Assembly (NCBI RefSeq): GCF_900964775.1
Contig: NC_041830.1
Location: 9,839,501-9,903,500, forward strand
DNA length: 64,000 nucleotides
Origin: Scleropages formosus
Lineage: Eukaryota; Chordata; Actinopteri; Osteoglossiformes; Osteoglossidae
Reading direction: 5' to 3'
The notes below the pieces were generated by a model. It was given only the letters and a program-made list of their open reading frames with translations. It searched no databases and was not told the origin of the DNA. How positions within the stretch are numbered: position 1 is the stretch's first letter; every line of letters starts with the position of its first letter. The translations under genes were made by a program, and so were the position numbers. This document shows positions 23,665 to 35,499 of this stretch, piece by piece.

Positions 23665-25409
23665 TGGCTCTCTGTTCCAGGTGCCTTGCAGACTGTGTGT
23701 CAGTGCTCCAGTGTGCGGCACAGCAGACACTTCATCCTATGGTTCCTCAACAATTCGTAATATCAAAGAAATGAATGTAGTATAGGAATGTGTATTTGCT
23801 GCACAGCCGTCCCTTGTCAAGAGCTGGAGGGAGGCTGCGAGTCGTGCCGTTCTCCCTCCTTCAAGGACGCAGCCCCGCTGACCTGTCGGTGGATGTCGGG
23901 GGACGAAATGGGGCCCCCCAGTGGCTTCCACCTGTACTCGGAGTGACCCCATCCCTTTGAAGCCGGTTCCCCTGGAGGGGGCCCTTTTCCAGAAGAGAGC
24001 AACGCTCACAGGGCACGACGATTGGGACGTGTGTTGGACTGGCAGGGAAGGGTCAGTCTCTCCCCCGTCCCCTTTGTCACCGCATGTACGAGGGGGCTGG
24101 AGTTCCAGAGCAAAGCGAGTCCAGCTTCGTCCCTTACGGTGACCGCGCAGAACCTCGTATCCCAGCGGCCCCCGTGCGATGCGGCTCCTGCTCCGCGGCA
24201 CCCTGTGGCATCCGCTGCGGTTTTGATCCCATCACCCCGGCGACACAGGTAGGAGGCAGCACTGTCTCAATACTGGATGTGGGGAAGGGGCAACAGGTCT
24301 CACCTGGAGGGGGGGGCACACCAGCAGGTAGCGCTCACAAGTCCCCCAGGGCCGGCGCACCTGTGACGGTCGAACATATGGTTAGAATCACAGTCTCACT
24401 GGAATCTTTGAATAATATTTTTAAATACTCAGAACCACACCTCTGATTTTCCTACGGCGTCTCAGAATCAGAGGTGAATAATATCAAATTACTTTTACTC
24501 TGTTACTTGTCTTCTAGTCTGTTACTTGTCTTTTGGAAGAAATTGTATTTCGTAACATTAAAAAAGCTTCATTTGAACCGAAATAACTTGAATAGGATTT
24601 TGGCCTGATACTTTTTTTTTTACTTTTATTCTCCTAAATTTTCGGATGAGTCCTTTCACTTTTACTTGAGTAACCATTTTTTAAAAGTAACAGTACTTTT
24701 TCCTGAGTGCTGTGGCTACTCGACCCACCTCTGCTAAGGACGGTAGGTGATATGACTGCAACTGTAATTTGGGATTTGGTCTTAGTATAATCTTTGGTTT
24801 GACATGAAACTCCAGTCGCCTGATATATTCATTTACTTTTGAAGCAAATTTTTTTTTTTTTTAAAATGTGTGAATGCACTAGTCTTTTAATTTTTAAAGT
24901 ACAAATTATTATTTCTACCCTCTGGAACATCAGCTGGTGTTGACTTAGAGGAGTCACTAGCCAGTAATGTCAGACAGGGGGCGCCGCTCTCTTCTGTGGA
25001 CAGAGAATGGACATGGACATCAGGAAAAAACTTAACTCAACAACCTCAGACACAACTCATCTGGCACAAAACATCCACTCAGTGAACATCAGTTTAATTT
25101 AATTCAGTTAATTAATTTCCTTTAACTTAAATGGGGAAAAATTACAATGCATTCCAAAATGCACACAAATTTAGCCCAAACTGAGTACAGTGACATTTAT
25201 ACACACGAGTCATTGCGTAATGACAGTGATTCCTAAGAAATATGTTTTTGTTTCTTGATAATTATAAAGAAAATGAAAATGATAAAGAACTGATAAGGAT
25301 AAAATGATAAAGAACTGGAAAACCTGAACGAGTGACTTGCTGCTGGAAGACAAAGGCAGACGAGAGTTTAATACTTATTGAGGTGAGGAGCTCCTGCTCG
25401 GTATGAGTG

Positions 25410-28400
25410 TTATGGCACTGCTGACACAAAACTTTCATAAGACGTGTGACAGCAAGAGGCAGCTTGTGACAGGGAGTCCTGCTCACATTGGAGGAGCTCT
25501 GGTAGTTTGCCTACAGCAATAGAAAGCAAGCAGAGAGGGTGTCCATGTGGGGCCTTAGAACTATGGAATATGTGTGTGTGTGTGTGTGTGTGTATACGCG
25601 TGTGTGGTGTGACAGCAGCATGGATGTGAAGGTGCTGTGGATTACTGAGGGTGTGTGTTTCCTGATGTCTGAGGAACCTGAGTAGCCCTGTTGAAACTAA
25701 AGAATCTGTGGAGCCATGAGAAATCCTCAGCAGTGTGAGCCCTAGAGAAGCAGAGAAGCGTTGGGGAAGCTGGGGAACCATGAGGAAGCAAAGAAACCCG
25801 AAGGTATGTGAGGAGTCGTGAAGAATTGTGAGCAAGCTGAAGATCTCTGAGGAAGCTGAGGATCTCTGAGGATGCAGAGATATCCTGCGGAAGCTAAGAA
25901 ACCCTCAGGAATCTGATAGAACCATGAGGAATTCTCAGCAAGCTGAGGATGATTCAGGATGCTCAGGAGTGCTGGGCAAGCTGAGAAACCATGAAGAAAG
26001 TTAGGAATAATGCAAAAGTTGAAGAATCACGAGGAACCCCGAGAAATGCTACGCAGCTCTGATGAAGCTGACGAGCCCTGGGGAAGTTGATGACTCATGA
26101 GCAAGCCGATGAACCGTGAGGAAGACAAGAAACCCAAAGGAGTCTGAAGAGCTATGAAAAATCCAACACAAGTGGAGGATCCCTGGAAGCTCAGAATCTC
26201 TGAGGATGCTGAAAATTCCTGGAGAAACCATGAGAATTACAAGGAACTCTGATGAAACTGAGGAACCATGAGGAAGGTGAGGAGCCATGAGGAAACTGAG
26301 GAAGCTGGAAAATTTAGAGGAGGCTTAGGAACCCTAGAATACTTTAATACAATGTCTGTCATGATTAAAAAACATTTAAGCGCAGTATGGAACCTTAACC
26401 ACTTTAGTAACAAGTCAGGATGGCAGGTGAATCACTTGCAGACACTTACCCATCTCCTCTTCAGAGATGCAGAGGCTTTCTATCTCCCCACGAAGCCGCG
26501 CCATCTCCCTCTCCAGCTCTCCGTTTCTCCTCTCCGCCTCCTGGAGCCGCCTGTTGGAGGGTTGGGGATGGGCAAGAGCAAGGAGGCACCATTAAATTGA
26601 GAGCCAATTACCCCCTGGGCTGTAGACAACCAGCCATAAGGGAACCAAATATGAAAATTAATACAACACTCCTTTATATACAGAGAATTATTTACTCAAA
26701 TACACCTGTGTCAACAATCTGAATCTGTAAACTTTATATACACTGGCTCCTCCACTTACAAACACCACGCTGACTCAGACTCACACTCGTACTCTGTGTG
26801 CTCTGTACTGTCATGCACAGCAACAAAGAGAGAAGAAAATGAAAATAAGCAGAAGAATGTTCACATCTTGGGAAATTCATAACCTGAGTGTTTGTAACAT
26901 GGGGAGCCAGCGGAGATGATTCAAAGTGCAGTTACAAATTGTTTGGAAGATGTGATCTACATAGGAATGGTGTGTCAGAAACTGAGAAGTTTAGCTGTGA
27001 CTTGAGACAGCTGTGGTGTGACAATCAATCCTGATGAGAGAGAATCCCTTCATTTACATTTATTTACTTAGCAGATGCTTTTTTCGAAAGCAACTTCCAA
27101 TGAACTCCATGTAGTGGTATCAGCCCACACACCTTATTCACCAAGGTGACTTACACTGCTAGATACACTAATTACACTGGGTCACTCATCCATACATCAG
27201 TGGAACTCACTCTCTCTGTCACTCACACACTTTGGGGGAACCTGAAGAGCATGTCTTTGGACTGTGGGAGGAAACCAGAGCACCCAGAGGAAACCCACAC
27301 AGACACAGGGAGAACATGCAAACTCCACAAAGGCTAAACAGGGATCGAACCCACGTCCTCTCGCACCACCCAGGTATTGCGAGACAGCAGCGCTACTCCC
27401 TGTGCCACCGTGCCTTCCAGAATGTTCTGTCCCTGCTGTCGGCCTCCCGCAGGCACCTGTGCAGGTCTTCGTTGCGTGTTGTGCTCGGCTCGGCCTTGGA
27501 CGATGGCAGCTCTGCAGTTGCCTGCTTGGTCAGCTGGGGGGGCTGCGGTAGCGGCGAAACCTCAGCGGACGAGTCGTCCGTCGGCTCCCATGCTGGATTC
27601 TGAAACACACACACAGTTATTTGTAAAATAAGCAAATAATGCATGTATTCACGGTCATTCTTCCCCTACCACCCGCCTACCAGCTTCTCCTGAAACCTGA
27701 GGCTCTCGTAGTCTCTCACGGGCTGTCTGTCGATCTCCATCATGATGTCCTGACTTCTGTCTTGTGCCCCCGTCTCTCTGCAGCGCAGGACATTAAAAGA
27801 GCACCTTCATGAATTTAACTCCCCCGTAGACTGCATTTCTGCAATAAGGACAGGAGATGGGAACACAGCTCACCTGGTGGTTGTGTATGAGTAACCCACA
27901 AAGGCCAGGTGCACCCCCACCGGGGCCCTGTCCATTACGTCAGACAGCGTCTCCTGCCAGTCACAAAAATACCCGGGTTTAATGAACGCAAATGATGTCC
28001 TTTCCGGTTTAAAAGGTTATTAGCATACTGTTGGTTTGGTCAAGTTTCAGAAAATTGAGTATGCTTGCATAAATACACAATTTATGATTCGAAAAACGTG
28101 CAAGCACAGATCTCTACACAAACTAGAAACATAACATGTAGAGATCTAAGCAAAAAGATTTTTTTCTTTGCTCGAAACTGTGGTGAGCTGTATGTATATA
28201 CATATTTATAGTCTTTGAACTACACTGGATCCACAGCTTACGAACACTACTGGGAACGGAAGTGTGTTCATAACTCATATTGTTTGTAACTCCGAAGTCA
28301 TTTTGCCCCACCTAAAAATAAAAACTTAATACATATATCACTTTACTTGTTTGCTGGTTAGGTTATGTGAAACCGTCCTGGATATAGCTATAATAATTAA

Positions 28401-31400
28401 AAAAATATTTTTTATGACATTTTAATATTTCATGAACTTTGAGCTTCAGTAAAATTAAAATTGAAACTAATTTAAAATGACTGAAGAATATGTCTCCTCA
28501 AACTCCTGCTCAATGCTGATTACTGACTGATTCATCCCATGAACACATGTAATGTTCATCATCTTATTATTGATCGCTGACACTCAAGAACACCAGAGCT
28601 GTAAACACTGTGGAAAGGAGATGAATTAAGGCGGCTCCACATTCCTATTCTGCTTGTTTGCTCTTTACTGCCGTCTATTAGCTTACTGCAAAAACACAGG
28701 TCGTGTTGTTTCCTCATTCTGTATAGAATACACTGTTAAGAAAAAGCTATTGAGAATCTTTATATCTCTGAAACTTTGTAATTTGACTTCTTAACTGGAG
28801 AAGCCCGTAAGAAAACTGAAAAGACAAAGTGTAAAAATTGCCAGTTATTCACCATTTCGCTGAGGCAGTCGTCCAGAACGTCGAAGTTGGACGTGTCAGT
28901 GGCGTTGGAGACCTCGGGTCGAAAAGGCGCCGGGTGGAGGTGTAAGGAGTGCCAGTCCAGGTTGGAGAAAAAGGGGTGCTTCCGGAAGTCTCCGGAGCCA
29001 TTGGACCCCAGTCGCACCTCCCTCTCGCATATGAGGCCCTCGATAAGCCCTCGCGCCTCTTCTGAAATCTCAGGTCCCGAGAGCGGGAACTCAAAGTACT
29101 CCTGCAGTGCATGGGGTCACGCCCCCAGAAGTCTTTTACAAGATTCAGCAGACCTGAGCTTTTATAACAAGGCCAAGAAATCCAAATCATCTAAATTGCA
29201 CTGAAGCCGCTTTTGTCACATACACAAGCACACATGCAGTGTTTTCATAATCCATTTTGTATGTGTCTCTCAAAGGGCAGAGCCCACCTTAAAGTGGATG
29301 ATCTTGGCGTAGGTCTCCGAGATGGACTCGGCATAGAAAGGCGTGGTTCCGAACAGCATCTCGTAGGCGCAGATTCCCACCGCCCACCAGTCGCACTCCA
29401 GTCCGTAGCCACCGCCCCCCTCCACTGCCCGCAGGATCTCTGGAGACAAGTAGTCCGGTGTGCCCACCGCCAGGGACGAGTGAACCTGGAAGCATCCGTG
29501 GAAAGCGAAGCATGTCAAGCTATTAGACATCAATCATTCAATCGATGTATCGATTGTGCAGCTACGAGGAATCAGTACTCGCCATGCCGTCGTCCTGCAG
29601 GCGCAGGCAGGAGCCGAAATCGCCGAGCCTCACGTGGCCCTCGGCGGTCAGCAGGATGTTGTCTGGCTTGATGTCCCTGTCCATAAGGGGCGCAATATGT
29701 AGGTACGTGGCATGTAGTGGTGGGCGGGGCTTCGCCAGCTCAATCTAGCTTACCTGTGCACGTAGCCCAGTCTGTGGACAGAGTCGATAGCCATCACCAT
29801 CTCCGCCAGGTAGAACTGCGCCATGTCCTCGGGGAAGCGGTCCCCAAATTTGCTGAGCAGAGTCAGTAGGTCACCCCCTACGTAATAGTCCATCACCAGG
29901 TACTGCAGAGGGAGTGGGTAAAAATGCGGTGATGTGATAATGGGGGGGGGGGGGGGGGTCAAGCAGAAGAGCCAAGAGCAGAAGAAAAGACAACAGTTTA
30001 TTCAAGTTGAGCCTGGAACCACTTGGTAAAAATAGCTTTAACCTTTTGAATTACAACTGCGTGCTACTCTGTCTGCTCGTATGTTGATATAAACGCCACA
30101 AATATGGCAAAAGACTTGCATCACCCAGCCGCCCGAGTCCACGGCAAAGGATACGGGCGGGAGGTAAAATAAAGTGGGGTGTATTGAAGCATGTCTCAGA
30201 GCTGGCGCTGAAATAAATTCTTGGTCACAATATTACCCTCTCTTGGAAAGAGGAATTAATTATAATGAAAACAATTAATACCAAGTAGTTGTCATCCTGG
30301 AAGGCGTAGTAAAGCTCAGTGATCCAGCGCCTGTCTCCTTTCACCAGCACCTCTCTCTCCTCCTGGTAGCATGCCGTCTGACCCGGGGGTGGGGGGGGAT
30401 GGAAGGGGCCCACAAATAGCATTTATTTAAAAAAATGCAGACAATGCAAACATCAAACCGCATCAAAGAGCTCATTAAAGGCCTCTGGGAAGATAAGAAA
30501 ACATAACCCAGTGTATTTAGATTTATCTGCACTTTCCTCACTTATCCATTTCCTAAAATTTCCGTCGGTATGGCAACAAGCATGACCTGCGTTTTCTCCC
30601 AGCTAATATTTGACAGTAAAGAGGACCCCAACAAAAGAGGAGTGCATGACCGCCTTAATTCAACTCACTTCCACAGTGTTTACAGTTTGTTCCTGGTGTT
30701 CCTGAATGCTGGTGAACAATATCAAGAGGAGGAAAGTTCCACCCGCTTATGGGATTTACCAGTGAACAACTAGAACTGAACAGGAGTTTATGGAGACAAC
30801 ACATTTTTATTTTCAGTTCGTTTCAATTTTATTTTTAATGTAGCTTTAAGTTAACGAAAAAGCAAGAAGAAAAAGCATTACATAATAATAATAAGTTTAT
30901 AGTCACAGGGATATGTGAGATTTTTACAGAACCTTACCTGTAAATAATTTGAGAGCTGTAAATTATTTAATCTGTATGATTAACCTTTCATTAATTGCGA
31001 TAAAAGCGACATCAGAATTCAAAATGAAATGAATCACAAACTTCTTGTCGAGGCTATGTTTGTAAGACGAGGGAATGATGCTATGAGTAGGCACCTTGGA
31101 TGTCCAGTGAGAAGTTCTGTCTCACCTCTCCATGCTTTAACATGTCCCACTTGTTCATGATCTTCAAGGCGTATACCTGCTGCGTTCCACGCATACGTGC
31201 CAAGGCGACCTGCGGGGGGAGCACTCTGTTTTCTCTAATAAATAGAAAGACCCACCCCTTCGGTCAAAACTCTGCGGTAACTAAACTCAGCCTCCTCACC
31301 TCGCTGAACGTTCCTCGGCCGATGACTTTGAGGATGTCGAAGTCATCCCTCTGAATTCGAGTCTTCTTCACCTGCCTCACCAGGGGCTCAGCTGTGATTG

Positions 31401-33111
31401 GAGGAGAAGGGAGAGGGAGCGTTGTGATTGGCTATTCACACTTAAGAATAACAGCAGGCAAAATCTCAATGGGTTGGTTCTTTTCTCACAGGCTCATTGA
31501 TATCGATTTGATCAGCAACTCTAACGCTGTTAATATGGATTTGTTTATACGGGACGTAGTTACTCCTTCCTTCGTGCACGGTGTTTACAATAAATTTCCT
31601 TGCTTTGTTGAGATGGCCCCCTTCATTTCCATCTACCTGTCAAACAAGCACTTGAGAGGATCGGCAAGGTCAAACCGCTCCTGGGAGACAGAGACAACAA
31701 ATAAAGCTGAATGGTGGACGGTGCGAGGCGGCCCCCTGAGGAGTGTCCGTTTCTCCTTTAAGAAATCTCCAGTCAGAAATAGAACGCGGGGGCCTAAGAA
31801 TAGCTGTCCCTGTTTAAGACTTTTTTAAGGCAAGTATTCCAGGCGTGTGGAGTTCCTTCCCTCGCTTGTTCGCTCTCTCGCTCGCTTTCTCTCCCGTGCA
31901 CCCAGGAATGCAGGCGAGACCAAGGCAACAGTGTAAACTGTTTTAATGGAAAAGAGCGAGGAAGCTTCCAGAAACAGCCGGTCTTGGCCCATCCTTCAGC
32001 AACAGACATGCATGTATAGTTTTTCTGGGGGCAGCAGGTGGCGCAGTTGTTAGAGCCCATACAGACTACCAGCTCTGAATCCAATCCCACACTGTAGTAC
32101 CCCTGATCTGTGTATTTTACTGTCCAGAAAAGCTTGAATAGTTAAATAAAAAAAAATAAACTAGCAACCTTGATCTTCAATGGAAAGATTAGACTAGGCG
32201 CTGACACCTTGGTCTCTTCCTCACGGTGGGACAACCCTCCGTCCACTAATGCTTCCTTAAGACTATCCAGCGAGAGGACACTTTCCATCACATCCGTCAT
32301 ACTGTGCCTTTACAGCGCCTCCTAGAGGATGCTGGAAGAGAGCGCCACACGCTAAACTTTACCAAATACAGCACACCAGTGCATTGTGGGAGATCAGTGC
32401 TCACAAACCATGCTTTGTTCAGCTCCAACTGTGGGGCCACACGGTTCACCGAGGAATACGTGGGTGGTAGCCAACGTCCCCTCCCAGAAGCCTGACAGGG
32501 GAGTGACGGAGAGCAGGGCCCCTGCGGCGTGGGTGTTACCGCGCTGTTTACCCTGTCCAGTGCGCCTGCCAGCCTCATAAATGGAAATCTCTTTGGTGGG
32601 GGACCTATGTAGAGACATAGAGGTATACTGCTCCATCTCCATTTTGTTCATGCCTCCAAGAGCCATCAGCCCCCACACAAATCCCCTCACCTGCCCCCTT
32701 GCACCCCCCCAGTGGGTGGGGGGCTAAGCACTCCACCAGCAGCTCCATAGTTTGGTCCCCGATGCCAAGACTAGCACAACCTCGACTCGCACCCTCACTC
32801 CCAGCTATCTGACCTCTGACCCCTCCAGGACAAACCTCGGACAGTCCTACATTAAGGAATCTAGGCCGAGACACAGGCCTTGGCTCCAGGTTCAAGCAGC
32901 CCAGCCATCCCAGACAATTTCTTTCTGTGCGCTTGGGCTGCTCGATGAGTTTTTATTTTTGAGAATGGAAAACAGACAGAAGGTCAGTTTGTTCCCGTGT
33001 GTGTTGACTCTGGCCGTGTCCCTGACTGCCCTCCATCATCTGGCCTTGAACGCCCATGTAGGGAGCAGTTAGCCTGGAACTGCTAGTATAGCCGCAGGGG
33101 AGAGGGAGAGG

Positions 33112-33156
<45 letters not shown>

Positions 33157-35393
33157 GCAGGACTGAAGGAGAAACAGAATATTCCTTGGTATGGAATGTT
33201 ATTTTGAAATTATGTGGAAACCATGTTTATATTTTGAGACAGATGTTTAAAAATGACTATAAATGCTGCTTTGGTAAAATTATTAAGTCATATTAATAAA
33301 TTACTTTGAAATTGGAATTTCATAACTGAGAGACAGAGTGGGCAGGCTGGAGAGAGAGCATGGCGGGGGGACAAAAGGGAGAAGGGTATGAGAGGGGTGA
33401 GAGGAGAGGCAGTGATTGGTTGAATGATTTTAGGGTGACAGTATAAGAGGGAATAAGGAATGAGAGCAGCAGGATAGGGAGCGGAGACACCTGATGACAG
33501 GAAGGACACCAGAATATTTGGTGATTAATCACCAAATATTAATTGTCAGGGTGCCAATTATTGAGACTCCTGTGTTTTGTAGAGAAAAAGTGCACTTCTC
33601 AGGAAAATTAGGTTTGATAAAATATTGTGTTAAAATAAAAGTATATGGCTTTCCAATATGTTTAAGCCCAAAAAAATGTATATATTGTTCATTTTATGTG
33701 CTAATTTTTGCTCATTTTCCTAAAGGGTGCCAGTACTTCTGGAATTTACTGTCTCCAAACCCAGAGCCCAGGAGCAGTTATCTGTGGACTGTACTGACCT
33801 CAGAATGGCAGACAAGAAAATACAGGTAATAGGTGAATATGCTAATGTGAAAAGTAAAAAAGATTCTTTATGAACTGCAAAGAGAAAAAGTGTCATCAAA
33901 TAGACTGTTGACTACACAGATAGTCCCTCCAGGATGTGTGTCCACACCACTTGTGTCCATAGTGTTGAAAGAAGTGTGACCATTGTTACTGTAATTGAGT
34001 CCATCCATCTGATTGGTGCTCGTCTTCTTCTTCTTTTTCCTCCAGCTTCTCCCATCATCGCCGCTGTGTCGAGAGAATCCAACCTTCTCAGGAGTTACCC
34101 AAAGTATGATAACCTCAGCTTCCATCATTTGTGTTTCCAGTAAGACTCCCTGTTTCATCCAACATCCATCTGTTTTTGTTGCTGGCCACCCATGGTGTTC
34201 TTAAACGTCTCCTCCGGCACCACAGTTCACAAAAAGTCCATACTTCTCCTTTCCTGCTTCTTCAACCTCCAGCTTTCATGCTTTTTTACTGTGTTATTGA
34301 AAATATCACTGAATAATTCCTGTCTTTGTTCTTGTGGCTATATCAGCACGTTTGTGGACCTTTTCCGGATCTTTCTTTGCAGGTGTGCTGAGAGCTGGTC
34401 TTTTCTTGACTGCTGGATTCCTTGTTGTTGATCGCTGATCACTTTGTCTAAGTCTCCACCAACAGCACTGAGCTTTTCTGCTGTTCCAGAGACCACCGAA
34501 CACACCGTGTGCAAACCAACACGTGTGTATGAGACCCTGGCGTAACGGAGACATGTAAAAGTAGCTGCGTACGAGAACAGCAGCTGGGAAAGGGCAGATG
34601 TGCTCTCTGTGAAACCAGACTGATTAACAACCCAGCAACTCTTTTAGAAACAATATTTATTCTTCTGCCTTCGGTCTCCTGGACCCGAAATGAAAAAATA
34701 AAGAAATGTACACATACTAACACACCCACGCTGTGAGACACACGTGCTAAAAGTTTGTTCTCGGACGTCCCGGCGCTGATGCTTTCCATGGCAAAACTCC
34801 GTCATCGGTCGTGTTCGGCGGTCAATGGCTTTGCTCAGTCGCTTCCATTATGGTCCTGTTGACATGCAACTGGATTCTGTATCAGAATACACAATCTGTC
34901 ACTCACTACCCTTAACCGCTGGCTTGAGTCAGGGTCCTGGAGGTCCAGAGCCTATCCTGGAAGCTCAGGGAACAAGGATAAGTAGGGAAGACCCTGGATG
35001 GAATGCCAGTCCATTGCAGGATATCATAATACCACATTATAATACTGTAATAACGATGTACAATAGTATTCTGACTGGTGTGTACAGCGTAGCGCCATCT
35101 GCTGACTGCTCTGAGGTCGTCCCGAAGTGAGAATTGTGATGAAACGAGGAAAAGTAAAAGCTAAAAAGCTCTGAAGAAGGGATGGCTGTGTAGCGCGGGC
35201 GCGGCGAGGTTCGCAGGTGACACTCACCCCACTGCAGGAAGCCCGAGACGTACTTCTCCCGAGCGAAGGGCGAGGCGCGGAACTCCTGGAACACGCCTAC
35301 CAGCAGGTCCAGCAGGGTCTGCAGGCCCACCGGACCGGGTGCGGTTGCTTCGCCTGCCACACTCACCTCCCGTGGCGTGGAGCCAGTCGACAT
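25410..35393 (-). CDS. dmpk: Myotonic dystrophy protein kinase (DMPK)
   Basis: AGC-family Ser/Thr kinase acting on the cytoskeleton and ion handling in muscle. Thirteen minus-strand coding exons: 35393-35228, 31391-31300, 31209-31126, 30377-30282, 29902-29754, 29676-29583, 29485-29288, 29101-28853, 27953-27874, 27777-27681, 27599-27457, 26550-26450, 25510-25410. Phases agree throughout: 549 residues. Exon 1 holds [20 protein letters not shown] and GFLQW, then WAEPLV as in human DMPK. Kinase landmarks: GRGTFSE (about 80-86), ALK102IM, HRD197IKPDN, DFG 215-217, [11 protein letters not shown]. The AGC tail ends [20 protein letters not shown], followed by a short coiled coil ([20 protein letters not shown]). 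One intron has a GC donor (ATG|GCGAGT at 29583/29582). The last exon (GKLPELLQ to SAVP) replaces the human membrane tail and is the least certain. An ATG further upstream is also in frame. Confidence 0.94.
25570..25593. repeat. (GT)n microsatellite in the last DMPK intron
   Basis: Short (GT)n tract followed by TATACGCGTGTGTG, about 60 bp upstream (in transcript sense) of the final DMPK exon's acceptor. Confidence 0.85.
25650..26330. repeat. dmpk: Degenerate minisatellite in the last DMPK intron
   Basis: A run of loosely repeated units built from GAGGAACCATGAGGAAGCTG, with period about 18-30 bp and many variants (e.g. AAGCTGAGGATCTCTGAGG, GAAACTGAGGAACCATGAGG). It fills most of the intron between the coiled-coil exon and the last exon. 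Open frames in it are repeat artefacts. Confidence 0.8.
27045..27413 (-). mobile_element. SINE (family C) beside a DMPK exon
   Basis: Minus-strand copy from GGCACGGTGGCACAGGGAGT to the tail AAGCATCTGCTAAGTAAATA. Its head ends only about 43 bp from the splice donor of the DMPK exon at 27599-27457. Confidence 0.85.
29942..29958 (+). repeat. Poly(G) run of 17 in a DMPK intron
   Basis: Unbroken G tract 40 bp from the acceptor of the exon at 29902-29754; on the transcript strand it is a C tract that extends the pyrimidine run. Confidence 0.9.
30570..30970 (+). repeat. Dispersed repeat family D, copy 2
   Basis: Contains GACCGCCTTAATTCAACTCA, CTTCCACAGTGTTTACAG, GCTTATGGGAT, GGAGTTTATGGAGACAACAC and TGAGATTTTTACAGAACCTT, matching copy 1 in order. 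It lies in a DMPK intron. Confidence 0.65.
32024..32140 (+). mobile_element. SINE (family B) fragment
   Basis: GGGGCAGCAGGTGGCGCAG, TTGTTAGAGCCCATACAGAC, and GTAGTACCCCTGATC resemble a family B head; the tail is lost. Confidence 0.6.
33112..33153. repeat. (GA)n microsatellite
   Basis: About 20 GA units preceded by a G-rich purine stretch. Confidence 0.92.
33513..33540. repeat. Perfect 28-bp palindrome
   Basis: Arms AATATTTGGTGATT and its exact reverse complement meet with no spacer. It borders a Tc1-like sequence on its right and may be part of that element. Confidence 0.9.
33541..33752. mobile_element. Probable single terminus of a Tc1/mariner-type DNA transposon
   Basis: CAGGGTGCCAATTATTGAG near 33548 and AAGGGTGCCAGTACTTCTGG near 33725 are direct repeats about 180 bp apart. 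This fits one inverted-repeat arm of a Tc1-like element with inner and outer direct repeats. The opposite arm and any transposase are absent. Confidence 0.4.
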
Positions 35394-35499
35394 GGTGCCA
35401 GAGGGGGGATTAGGGGCTCCGCCAGGCCATTGCTCCTCAAGAGGAGCCCCTCGCCAGGTTGCTCCCACCACCTCTGCTTCACCCTGGACCAGCTCCTCT

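Larger units (their letters stand above)
20612..25409. other. Intergenic DNA between POLR2I and DMPK
   Basis: Holds four SINE copies, one D-family repeat and a (CA)n array, listed separately. GC-rich open frames between 22.45 and 24.45 kb have no recognisable domain. In human, TBCB lies head to head with POLR2I; I see no trace of it here. DMPK 3' UTR probably occupies part of 24.6-25.4 kb, with a possible minus-strand AATAAA near 24.62 kb. Confidence 0.5.
31392..35227 (-). other. dmpk: DMPK intron 1
   Basis: 3.8 kb between exon 1 and exon 2. It holds a family B SINE fragment near 32.02-32.14 kb, a (GA)n array, a perfect palindrome and a Tc1-like terminus. No other exon was recognised; open frames at 32.3-32.9 kb overlap on both strands and show no domain. 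Confidence 0.7.

Noticed and set aside
20612-25409. TBCB, the human divergent neighbour of POLR2I
   Set aside because: Looked for on the plus strand; no CAP-Gly or ubiquitin-like sequence seen.
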